A program made the translations under genes and the position numbers. Positions 1 to 10,262 of a stretch of DNA of 64,000 bases are shown here, in pieces; position 1 is the stretch's first letter, and each line of letters begins with the position of its first letter. The stretch lies in contig NC_063162.1 of the NCBI RefSeq assembly GCF_023159225.1, positions 88,999,438 to 89,063,437 on the forward strand. The letters are read 5' to 3'. This stretch comes from Perognathus longimembris pacificus (lineage: Eukaryota > Chordata > Mammalia > Rodentia > Heteromyidae). The notes under the pieces are model-generated. The model was not told the DNA's origin. It was given only the letters and a program-made list of their open reading frames with translations, and made no database searches.

Positions 1-42
1 TATATATATATATGTGTGAATACATATATATATATATAATTT
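1..42. repeat. (TA)n-rich simple repeat
   Basis: Alternating T and A with a few G/C interruptions fills the start of the window. Nothing coding is visible. It runs off the left edge, so its full length is unknown. Confidence 0.85.
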
Positions 43-73
43 CCTATAATCATCCCTGAACAAATTCATTTCT

Positions 74-285
74 TTTTTTTTTTTTTTTCGGCCAGTCCTG
101 GGGATTGGACTCAGAGCCTGAGCACTGTCCCTGGCTTCTTTTTGCTCAAGGCTAACACTCTGGCACTTGAGCCACAGCGCCACTTCTGGCCATTTTCTGT
201 ATATGTGGTGCTGAGGAATTGAACCCAGGGCCTCATGTATATGAGGCAGGCACTCTTGCCACTAGGCCATATCCCCAGCCCCCCT
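74..285 (-). mobile_element. IDL-Geo dimeric SINE with perfect target duplication
   Basis: On the minus strand the order is GGGGCTGGG head, ID-like monomer with A box (GGCCTAGTGGCA) and B box (GGTTCAATTCC), a CACATATA linker, then the Geo monomer ending in a poly(A) tail, seen here as poly(T) at 73-88. A perfect 15-bp duplication, AACAAATTCATTTCT, flanks it at 59-73 and 286-300. This is the footprint of L1-machinery insertion. The family name is from memory of published Geomyoidea SINEs; the structure and duplication are read directly. Confidence 0.92.
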
Positions 286-300
286 AACAAATTCATTTCT

Positions 301-1476
301 AAGGATGCTTTTATGTCTAATTCTCAAGGAAAAAGACTCTGGTTTCTAGTGCAATTCCCTTAGGTTACTGTTTCTCAGCTGGAGACAAGTTTGTTCTCCA
401 GAGAACATTTCATAACATTAGGTTGTCCAAACTTAGCAAGGTAGGTGCTACTGTAATATATTAGGTAGGGGGCCAGGAAAGATGCTAGACAGTCTACATT
501 GTACATATCAATTACTTACTAGAAGAGATCTCTCCATTGCAAATAGCAATAACAACAAGGTCCAGTGACCCTGTCTTAGTCTCTAATCCAACACTAAATG
601 AACACTAACATCAATCAAAGAACATTGCCTTCATGGAGGGGATACTGTTGGATATGGAGCTGTATGGTAAAAAGAAAAGGAAGTGAGCACTCATACAAGA
701 ATAATACTAAGTCAGAGAAGAGGATCTCATTTTTCTTAAGTCTGTGAAGAGCATAATTTTCTTAGTCAAAGGGTGAGAAGAGAGTACAGTAAAGAAGGAA
801 ATATTTGATGGGAGAAAATTGAGAACTGAGAAATTACTTACTTTGTATGAGGCATTAATTTAAATAGTTCATCTTCCAGATATCTCCAGAGGAACAGCAT
901 GTGATTATGATAAGTAGTGATCATGATAACTGGAACACATGAAGGAAAGTTCTGGGAACTATAATTTATGTTAAGAAATCTCCTACTTATATGGCCCTAA
1001 TTCTTACCTTCCCTTGAAACAAAGTCTGGGTAGTGAACGTGACTTTTGTTAATAGCCAAGGAGAAGAACTGATTCCATGGTCTCTGACCTCCAGATAATC
1101 CACATGTGCTCTTTTCAGTCCCCTCCTCAGAGTGTTCTGGGATGGGGATGATGGATGGTTAAATGCTTCCCAGCCTTTGTCATGGGTATTCTATCAATGT
1201 TTTCTGTCATTCTGCCATGTCTATTTCTCCTTGGGTTAGAACATGCAAGAAAGACAATTATGTCTTTGCCACTCATTCCCTGTCCTATCATTTACCAAAT
1301 AAAATAACAAATATTCTAGATCTACAAAATAGAAATTTCCCCTAAAATCTGGGATTAGAGGTGAAAGGCATGCTCTAAAATTCTGTTGGGAAGGAAATCG
1401 TTGTTCCCAAACTCTTAACTCGTCATAGGAATTCTGTTACTAACTATCCTATCTACTAGAGGTATCTGGAAAGGTT
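301..1476. other. Unassigned AT-rich DNA
   Basis: About 1.2 kb with no frame above 60 codons that looks coding and no repeat family that I recognise. Splice-site-flanked exons cannot be excluded by eye. Confidence 0.5.
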
Positions 1477-1491
1477 TTTGTTTAGATTTTT

Positions 1492-1705
1492 TTTTTTTTT
1501 TTTTTTTTTGCCAGTCCTGGGGCTTGGACTCAGGGCCTGAGCACTGTCCCTGGCTTCTTTTTTTTTGCTCAAGGCTAGCACTCTGCCACTTGAGCCACAG
1601 CGCCACTTCTGGCCGTTTTCTGTATATGTGGTACTGGGGAATTGAACCCAGGGCCTCATGTATACAAGGCAAGCACTCTTGCCACTAGGCCATATCCCCA
1701 GCCCC
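1492..1705 (-). mobile_element. IDL-Geo dimeric SINE with perfect target duplication
   Basis: Full two-monomer structure on the minus strand, with poly(T) at 1492-1509 marking its 3' tail and GGGGCTGGGG at the far end. Flanked by the perfect 15-bp direct repeat TTTGTTTAGATTTTT at 1477-1491 and 1706-1720. Near-consensus sequence and an intact duplication suggest a fairly young insertion. Confidence 0.93.
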
Positions 1706-1720
1706 TTTGTTTAGATTTTT

Positions 1721-3035
1721 GCTGGGGAGAGAACAAATACTTAAACGATGAACTTCATGAAAACATTTCAGTTCCTTGAAAACTCTACTAATCATAATTG
1801 CTTCCTGCAATATATTACTTCATAGCTTCTCGCTGAAGCAAGCTTTTCCTAAGGGGACTTCCAGCAGTTCATTTCAGATCTTGAATCCATGAACAAGTCC
1901 AGACTGAACTAGATATATAAGCAATACTTAAACTTTTTATGGTTTATATTTCTATCTGTTGCATGGGATTATAAACTGGATCCATAGAAAAATGAGTTAT
2001 TTCCTACCAGTAATGCCTGAGTTGCTTTCCCAAGTTTTCCAGTAAGACCCCAGTGAAATATGGGAATTGAAACCCCTCTGTGCCTGTTCCAACTTTCTTG
2101 CAAGGGAGGTATCCATGTATAATAGAACCTTGGTAGATAAGTGTTGTTGTTGTTGTTGCTGCTGCTGCTGCTGCTGTATTTCTTGGTAAAATGATCTGGA
2201 GAAAATGGGAAAGAGTAAGGCAAAGTAAATAACGTAAGTGTGACTGAGCATTTTGTAGCCATTACCATTTCTGTTAGTGTGGAATTTTGTTTTTACATTC
2301 ACTCTTCAAGGATGTCTTCTTATTTTCCATCATGCTTCCCTTACAGTATCTTGCTTTCTTACACCAAACAGCAGTACACAGGGAACTGAGTGTAAGAAAC
2401 TTGAAACTACCACTGTAAGCCCCTTTGAGATCAACACATACTTTAGTGGGCCTTCAGAAGGAACTTTTCCCACTTTTCTCTTATGCTGTCATTTCAAACT
2501 GCAATGTCAAGACATTTTATCTCTGGTTTTGCTTTCATAACTGTACTCTCAGTTGAGTGAAACTGAGGCTGGTTTTACAAGCTACCAGTAAAGCTCAGAG
2601 TGGGAAAGGATGAGTAAACTCTAACTCTGAAGATGGAGTTTGTAGAAAAGAAGAAAGGGTGATCCCCTTTACCCTTTATATGAATACATTATTAGTAATG
2701 CTCTATTTATAAGTTCTCCTGGTTCCATGTCTTTCTTATATTGTTCATGATTTCATGTTTTTAGCAACTCACTGAAATTCTCTTCTGAATATCAAGGATG
2801 GTAACTTCCGCAAATAATTTGAAGGGTACATAGCATCATTATGAGAGGGACCCATACCCTTCATAGTAAATATGCAGACCTATGAGTGTTTTTTATTTCA
2901 TTGCTCTGACTAGAAAAGGTTCTCTGGTAAAACTGGCTTTATGAAAAGGAGGTGACTGGTGTCATAAATAACAAAAATACTTAAAAATAAGAATTTTCTC
3001 TAGCTGGTGGCAGAGTAGGAAAATATAGATTTTTT
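1721..3035. other. Unassigned DNA apart from the trinucleotide repeat
   Basis: Low-GC sequence with no family or exon that I can name. The trinucleotide run at 2144-2176 is the only structured part. Confidence 0.45.
2144..2176. repeat. (TTG)5(CTG)6 trinucleotide repeat
   Basis: Five TTG units run directly into six CTG units. Read on the minus strand this gives a glutamine run in a short open frame, but that frame has no other protein-like sequence around it, so it is treated as a microsatellite. Confidence 0.9.
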
Positions 3036-3245
3036 TCTTTATTAAAAAGGTGATCAGCAGAGGGTTACAGTTACATAAGTAAGACAATGAGTACATTTGT
3101 CTTTAAGCACTGTTACCCCATCCCTCATTTTTCTCCCGCCTACCCCACCACAGGTCCCTTCCCCTCCCCCCAAGTTGTAGAGTTCATTTCCAATGTAGTG
3201 TCAAGCGAGTATCTATGTTGCATTCCTTCATCCTTTGGAAGACAT
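3036..3245 (-). mobile_element. L1 3' UTR fragment (tail group C)
   Basis: On the minus strand this reads as an L1 3' end: an AACTTG-type start, a G-rich run (complement of the C-rich stretch 3140-3172), ATGTACTCATTG, then TGTAACCCTC and an A-rich tail. The same layout recurs near 55,145 and 56,838. It appears inserted next to older repeat sequence that resumes near 3,420. No ORF2 remains. Confidence 0.7.
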
Positions 3246-3419
3246 TGATTTGAAGCAAGAAATGCTGGCCACATCCTAAGGAATGTGGTTGAGTATGGAT
3301 GGTTCCCAGTGGTAGGCCTCAGTACACCAACTACAAAGAAATGAATTAATTCTGCCAAAAGTAACCCTGAACCTTAGAGGAAAATATACCACCTAACACC
3401 TTACTTTCAGCCAAGGGAC

Positions 3420-3545
3420 ACCTGAGAAGAAAATCTAACCAAAATGAACAGACTTCTGACCTACATAAATTGTGAGATAATACTTTTGTGTTTTAAGTAG
3501 CTAGTTTGTGCTAAAGTTTTACAACAGCAATAGAAAACCAATATG
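3420..3545 (+). repeat. Ancient interspersed repeat, LTR-like 3' end
   Basis: The stretch around 3465-3545 (GTGAGATAATA, TGTGTTTTAAG, ACAGCAATAGAAAACCAATA) resembles the 3' end of a common old mammalian LTR-type repeat (MaLR or similar). Family assignment is by memory and uncertain. Confidence 0.4.
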
Positions 3546-3634
3546 AAACAGGAAAAAAAAATTTGGAAAAGAAACATAAATAAAACAATATCCTTATGTT
3601 TGATTCTAAAACAAAGTCATTGAGATGATCACTT

Positions 3635-3985
3635 TTATCTGCCAACTTTGCTATCATGATGTTCATTCAAATCCTGGTGTAAATATTTTTGTATAACTAT
3701 TTTATAGAAATGATAGTGATGTATATCTACAATCCATAAGGAAATTACTTCTCATAATGTGTCTGGACCTCACAAATCATTTGAAGTTTTTAGCAGCAAA
3801 AGCTGAGGGTTTCTGAGAGAGTATAACATCAAAATTCTTACCTGAGTTTCCAGTATGTTGGCCTAACCTATGAATTTTGGATATGTAGCCCCCACAATGG
3901 TATGAGCCAATTCTTTAAAGTAAATCTGTTTATGTGAAGCCTTTGACTCAGTTTCTCTGGATAACCTGGATTAATATAGTCATAA
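3635..3985 (+). repeat. Ancient mammalian interspersed repeat (family not named)
   Basis: Landmarks include TTTATCTGCCAACTTTGC, GAGTTTCCAG, CCCCCACAATGGTATGAGCC, AAATCTGTTTAT and GTTTCTCTGGATAACC followed by a TTAATA end. The same family appears in reverse near 13,600 and 33,430. It is strongly diverged, so it predates the rodent SINEs here. Confidence 0.5.
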
Positions 3986-4344
3986 ACTCAGCTATGCTTG
4001 GGGACTACACATACAGATGGAAGATGTGTCCTGAGTCTAATCTGAAGAAATTAAGGAATGAGAGCAGATAATCGGTTTCTATGTTGGTCTTCTCAAAGGG
4101 AAAGGCTCATATGCCGTGTCACAAATTCTAACTCATCAGAACTGCAGGCTTAGTACTGCCAGATCTTTTGATATTTTTCAAGAGAAGAAAAAAAAAATCC
4201 AGAATTTTACACAAAATTACCTAAATTATAAAGGTAGGTTGTCAATTCAAGAACATTTTTAAACATTGTATGTATGAGGAGAGAACCAGAAATATTTAGA
4301 ATATGAGTGACTTTATAAGATAAATAAAATTGGTCTTTAAAAAG

Positions 4345-4405
4345 TAGTTTACCCTCTGTACATCACTTTGACAATAAATAAATAATTATTCATTAAAAAA
4401 GTAGT
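4345..4405 (+). mobile_element. L1 3' tail fragment (group C)
   Basis: Contains ACCCTCTGTACATCACTTTG then ACAATAAATAAATAA, the sense-strand ending of the L1 group seen in reverse at 3,036. Only about 60 bp is clear. Confidence 0.6.
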
Positions 4406-6392
4406 TCAAGTCATTATTAAACAATAGCAACAACAATGACAACAAAGCCAAGGGCTAGAAGACTGTTGTAGTTTTAGAAGATTAGAAAGGAAGGGGGAAA
4501 GGGAAAATGTTGAAATAGCTGACATTGATCAAAATTCATTGTATTCATAAAATGATTTGTTAAGTGGTAACTCCTTTGCACAATTACTTAAAGATAATTT
4601 TTAAAAAGATTCAAAGAGAATTAGCAGACATATTCAAATACAATGTGTCTTGGGAGCCTAATCTGAAAAAAAATAACCATTATTTGGAGAAACTATAACA
4701 ACTATTTGGAGAAAGTTGTAGAAATTTGAGTAGGAATGGTATAAAAATATGTAGAGTTTTTAATCTATTTGAGTGTGATGATAATATTGTGACTATGTAA
4801 GAGAAGTTCTAAAAATGTTAGAAATTTTTGTGGAGATATGTAGGCATGGTGTGTAATATGTATACAAATATTTGTAAACAATTATTTGATGGATAGTAGA
4901 CCACATATAATATGTCAATGAATTCTAGTTTGCAATGGTTAGCAAGTCTTGCCACATACTACATGGCCAACAAGGAACTCTCAGGAGTAGTCAAGGAGTG
5001 GCATCTGTAGATTCTAAGCAGAATCAGGAACTTACTACACAGAGGACTGAGTGACCTACAAGAAGACAGGAACAGAGAGAGAGATCTGGTGCCTTGGGTC
5101 CCCACATACCCTAGTGCAGTCTGTTCCAGAAATGACACTGGTGGTTGAGCCATCGCCTTACCCAAAGCCATAGGTAGCTTTTTCTCTAATGGCCTGAGGC
5201 CCTATGCAATCCCAAGTGGTAGTATACATCCTCAGTGGATACTTAAAAGAATAACCACCATGACTAGTGCTGTTGTCCCCAGGCTTCCTTCAGGGGTGCA
5301 GAGTGTGTCATAATTCCAGGAAATAAAGGACAGTCAAATTGTGTTTGTATTTTCTCCAAGAAAATGGCCTCCAGTCACATTTTGAAATCCTGCAGTATAT
5401 ACTTCTAAATACACCTGTATGTGGAGAGAATCTGCCTAGATATTTTTCTATTGGCTTGTGAGGAAATTTGAAAAGTTTAAATAAGTCTAGTTATCTGGAT
5501 CTCTACTAAGCCATCTGAGGAGCTGGTCTTCATCTTGAAACATTCATTGCAGAGGCCCTGGCGTCCCACAGTGACCCTTAGCCCTTTACCTTGGGGCTTT
5601 CGTACCGGAAATGTGGCCTCAAATGACCTCCCACTCTTCCCAACTCTTTCCCCTCTGCGCTTACTCCAGGATATCTGCCCTGTGTAGTCATCTGTCCACA
5701 GCCGTGGCACAAAACTCTCCACAGGGAAAGGTGGAAGCCTATTGGAGATCTCCTTGGTAAATGAGCAAAAGCCTATATATTTCACAGCTTCTTTGAGGGA
5801 GACAATACATTTGCAATCGCTGCTGTAACAAGTTACCACAAATGAGGTTGCTTAAACTACAACACAACTTTACTCTTCCAGTTCTGAAGGTCAGAAGCCT
5901 AAACATTACCAAAAGGTTAAAGTCAGTATGGTGGTAGAGCTGCATTCCCTCTGAAGCAATCAATCTATTTCCTTACCTTTGTCAGCTTCTAGAGACAACC
6001 TATATTCCTGGGCTCATTGACATTCTTTTAATTTTCAAAGTCAGTAATGGAACATCTTTAAATCTCCCTCTAGCTCTTTCTGTTTTCATTACATCTTCCT
6101 TATTTCCAGGGGCCCTCCTGCATCCCTCTTGTAGTTATGTGGGGTCTATTCAGATCATAAAAATATTAATGACTATTAGCAATAATTTCACAACCCCAAG
6201 TTGCTCAATTTATTTACATTTACAAAATTCCTTTTGCAATATCAAGTAATATATTCACAAGTTCTAGTAAATGGGACCTAGTTGTTTTGAGGAGTCACCA
6301 TTTTGTGGCCATAACCCAAGTTTGGACTAGCCAATAACTCTAAAATACAAACTTTGTTCTTTGGCTTAGAATCTATTTTTAGAGGATGTCAA
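4406..6392. other. Unassigned DNA with a probable old repeat near 5,800-6,150
   Basis: Most of this stretch shows nothing recognisable. Around 5,820-6,020, motifs such as GCTGTAACAAGTTACCACAA, AGTTCTGAAGGTCAGAAG and GTCAGCTTCTAGAG resemble a widespread old mammalian repeat, strongly diverged. No exon is supported. Confidence 0.4.
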
Positions 6393-6408
6393 AATCCAGC
6401 TGATTTTT

Positions 6409-6616
6409 TTCAAGCTTTTTTTTTGCCAGTCCTGGTCCTTGGACTCAGGGCCTGTGCACTGTCTCTGGCTTCTCTTTGCTCAAGGCTAGCACTCTGCCAC
6501 TTGAGCCACAGTGCCACTTCTGGCCATTTTCTGTATATGTGGTGCTGGGGAATCGAACCCAGGACTTCATGTATACAAGGCAAGCACTCTTGCCACTAGG
6601 CCATATTCCCAGCCCC
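6409..6616 (-). mobile_element. IDL-Geo dimeric SINE with perfect target duplication
   Basis: Minus-strand copy with all landmarks. The duplication AATCCAGCTGATTTTT flanks it at 6393-6408 and 6617-6632 (16 bp, perfect). The A tail is interrupted (CAAGC within the T run at 6411-6415). Confidence 0.92.
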
Positions 6617-7208
6617 AATCCAGCTGATTTTTAAAGTTACAACCTAAATAGTCCTTTACATCTAGTACCTCAATCTCCCTGCCAGTTACATGGTAACTTG
6701 TTCTTGCTTGTTTTGCTGGAACTATTCTTCCCTAATTTACTCTTTAGCCCTTTCCTTCTTACTTCCCTTTCTTTTTACAATTTTTGATGGCAAAACTCAT
6801 TATCTTAATGTCTTGAGGCTAGGAAGGTAGAACGTTTGCCTACATTTTATGAAACACTAAGTTCATTCCCTAACTATGAAAGAAATTATTTACCTGGATG
6901 AAATAGGAGAATTGATTAAATATAATTACTGATGAAAAACCAATGCTATAGTTAATCTGTCTGTATTAATCAATAGATGAGAGTAGCCACTTTCTCTTAT
7001 AGTAAAATAATAGTAAATAATAAGTAAAATACTGAGTAAATAATAAGTAAGAAGGATGTAAAAATTTAAAGATGAAAGCTGAGCTGAAACTTTTCAATGA
7101 ACTAGAATTTTGGAATTTTCAACGTAAGTCGTAACTGCAGATAAATTTCAACAATATTGTTATAATCCTGTAAATAATGTGCTAGAGTAAACTATAGAAT
7201 ATAAATCA

Positions 7209-7640
7209 AGCACAAGTAGCTCAAACCTTTCATCCTAGCTACTTGGGAGGCTAAAATTGAGAGGCTCATGATTTGAGGACTGTCTGGGCATACATGCAAG
7301 ACTTCTTCTCAACCAATAGCTGGGTACAGTAGTGTATGCCTGTCTTCCTGACTAACTGGGATGATTAGGTTGATAGGATTATGGTTTTTAACTAGCCTAG
7401 GCAGAAATATCTATGAGACTCCTTCTCAGTGGAAAAATCTGGGCAGGTCACACATGCCTCTCATCCCATATATAGTGAGAAGCATAAAATAGGCTGACTG
7501 CCATCCAAGTGTGCACACCTAGGCCCCCATTTAAAAAATAATGAGTGCAGAAAAGGGCTGTAGACATGGCTTAGAAGTAGAGAGCCTGCTCAGCAACTCT
7601 AACTTCCTAAGTTCAAATCCTTTTACTACAAAAATATATG
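7209..7640 (+). mobile_element. Composite SINE: three B1/7SL-like units plus an ID-like tRNA unit
   Basis: Successive B1-like units start near 7209 (CTCAAACCTTTCATCC), 7320 (TGGGTACAGTAGTGTATGCC) and 7440 (TGGGCAGGTCACACATGCC). An ID/tRNA-like unit follows from about 7555 (GGGCTGTAGACATGGCTTAG, then AAGTTCAAATCC as a decayed B box). The copy is old and diverged. Related shorter composites lie at 9310, 24,518 and 39,575. Confidence 0.65.
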
Positions 7641-9309
7641 TATGTTGACTATTAATATGTCTTCTAATAAATCAAAGGGACTATTTGGTGTGAGACATAC
7701 TTCCTTCCACAGAGTAGCTTACCTATGTTTCAAAAGTGAAGGGCAAGGTCTTCTGCTGACTGGAAACAGCAATGTCCATATGGACATTTGTATATTGGGG
7801 AAGAGAAGGGGAAATTCCTATAAAGGTTGCCTTTTCTAAATTGAGTATTGACCAAAATTCTTTTCAGTTTATAAATTACTATTGCCTGCACATTTAGTTC
7901 AAAACTCAAATTTTCTGTCACAAAACACTTCAACATTTCCCTTGGAATTTGTATCAATCCGAAGAGTTATGGGAACACTCAGCAGAAATTCAGGAAATGG
8001 CCCTTGAGCATATTGGTATGTGTAGCTCTAAGGGGGCAAAGAGTATTTGAAGCATGAGGACCAAATAGTTTTGTAGCCATTCATCTATGTTAAAACACTT
8101 TGTGGAATTTTTTTTGGAATGTACATGTGTCATTTAAAAAAATTTGTATATGCTTTATTTTTTTTACCACTCCACCACAAAAATACACCCCCACACTCTA
8201 GAACCTTATCCAAACATAGCTAGGAATGAATGGAATGCTACATATCACCTCTGGTCTGGAATTCATAATGGGAAGGGAGTGACTTATTAAGAAAATTATG
8301 ACAAGACCTTAGCACACAAGTGAGAAAGCACTCATCTATCTCAGAGAAGCTATTTCTTCCAGCTAATTAGGGAAGATATGACACAACAAGGAAGGCAGTA
8401 TAACCTCTGGAAAGAGTGAACTTAAGCCTGAGGAAATATGAATCCATTTGACTGGCTGCCAATTATCATGTTCATTCCCTCATTCTTTTGGTCATTCAGG
8501 TTGGAGCAAGAAAAAAGGTGTTCAAATATTTGGATAGAATATATCATTTCCCTATATTCAGGCTACATAATGGTAAATTCTAGACAAATTAATGATTTAT
8601 AAACAAGGATAACAAAACCCTATAAAGGTATTTTTATCATTATGATAAAGGCCTTTTTAAAGTACAATATAAAACCAAGACGTTCTAAAAGAAAAGAGCA
8701 ACCAATTTGACCATATGACTACTTAAAATATGTACATGACAAAATATACCCTGAACAAAGGTAAAGAATGAGTGAGAGGAGAAACTGCAACACATTTATC
8801 AGGCCAAAGGCTTATATTTCTAATACACAAAATAACAAAAGGAAAATCCAGTGGATAAGTAATATTAATAAGCAATAAGTCTAATATAAAATTGCAAATT
8901 AAAATCCCAATTCTATCTATCTAGATAGAAATATACATACAGATACATTTATTGTAAATCAAATTTGACAAAATTGAACAATTTGATAATGTTGTGTGTC
9001 TGGTGTTGGTAAGAGAATGGTTAATGAGAGAGAACTTCATTGGTGAGACTACAACTAGTCATGACCTTTCTGAAGGGTAATTTAATATGGCCTATAAGAG
9101 TAATAATGTGTTTCCTTTTTACTCAGCAGTGCTACACCAATAGAGAAAAATGTGTCTAGGATGTTGCAGACAGACTCTCACTTCAGGAAAGGAGCCCACT
9201 CATATTTATTTGTTTCTGCTGTGCTGGGATACTGTAAGGCTTAGTTCTAGAGTTGCAAGGCAGATCCCTCTTCTTGAAATAGTTGATTTGAGTTTACACA
9301 ATTAATATT
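7641..9309. other. Unassigned DNA
   Basis: About 1.7 kb with no repeat or gene that I can identify. Open frames near 7,642-7,957 on both strands lack protein-like character. Confidence 0.45.
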
Positions 9310-9700
9310 AATTTTGGCAATACTAAAATTTGTATTCAGAGTCTTGCACTTGGCAACCAATTGCTTAATAGCTGAGCTATAATGCTAGCTTTTTTCTATA
9401 CTTATTACATTTGAGATAGAGTCTTGTTTCCTGTCCAAGCACACACATGGACAGTGGTCCTCCCATTTTTCACTTCATGGCATAGATGAGATGACAAGCA
9501 TGCACCCACCATGCCAAACTCTTCCTTTGAGATGGAATCTCATGGACCTTTCTGCTTGGATTGGACTGAAGTCTGGATCCTTCAGATCTCTACCTACCAA
9601 GTAGATAAAATGACAGGCACACGCCACTATGTCCAGCTATTGGTTGAGAAGAGATTTCAGCTGAGATTATAGGCTTGAGCCACTGGAGCCTGGCTTAATG
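9310..9700 (-). mobile_element. Composite B1-like/ID-like SINE
   Basis: Read on the minus strand: a B1-like head (complement of TTATAGGCTTGAGCCACTGG at about 9668-9688), a second B1-like unit (9525-9640), a third (9400-9525), and an ID-like unit with a decayed B box near 9330-9390. It has the same unit order as the plus-strand composite at 7209, and is heavily diverged. Confidence 0.55.
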
Positions 9701-10029
9701 TAGTTTTCTAGTAACAAGCCCATGAGTCTCGGTGTCTAAGAGACCCACTGTTTGATTTGGTCTTCAGATGTCAGGATCTCCATGGGAATATGGAAGAGCA
9801 TTGGTTAGGACAGATGTTCAAAAGCTTAATAGTTTCCAGGAAAATAATGTCACCATATTTCAGTGATTTAGTAAATGTTGAAAATGACATGAGGTAACTT
9901 TGTCAGTGTGGGCTACTCAGAACTAAATACCATGTGTCTTTTATCTTTCAGTGAGCAAGGTAGTTTACCTTAGTGATCCCTTAGGTTACTCTTTTATGGT
10001 TCAGATGTAGGGCTTTTTTGTTGTTTATT

Positions 10030-10262
10030 TTTGTTCCCACTGGTACTGGGGCGTGAACTCAGGGTTCTGAGCTCTTTCTTGGCTTTTACACTCAAGGCTG
10101 GACCTCTGCCAATTGACCACACCTCCATTTTTGCTTTCTGCTGGTTAACTAGGAATAGGAGTTTCCTGGACTTTTCTACTCAGGTTGACTTCAAACAACA
10201 ATCTTCATATCTCAGCCTCCTGAGCATCCAGGATTACAAATGGGAGCCACCAACAATGGCCT
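10030..10262 (-). mobile_element. B1/7SL-like + Geo dimeric SINE
   Basis: The complement of AGGATTACAAATGGGAGCCACC marks the B1-like head near 10,230-10,255. The complement of ACTGGTACTGGGGCGTGAACTC at 10,038-10,060 marks the Geo-type 3' end. Between them is the unit encoding TCTTATCTCC...TTAACCAGCAGAAAG. The right half is homologous to the Geo half of IDL-Geo. Confidence 0.75.

Noticed and set aside
1997..2302. Minus-strand frame with a glutamine run, like a polyQ exon
   Set aside because: The run is a TTG/CTG microsatellite and no conserved or splice-flanked coding sequence surrounds it.
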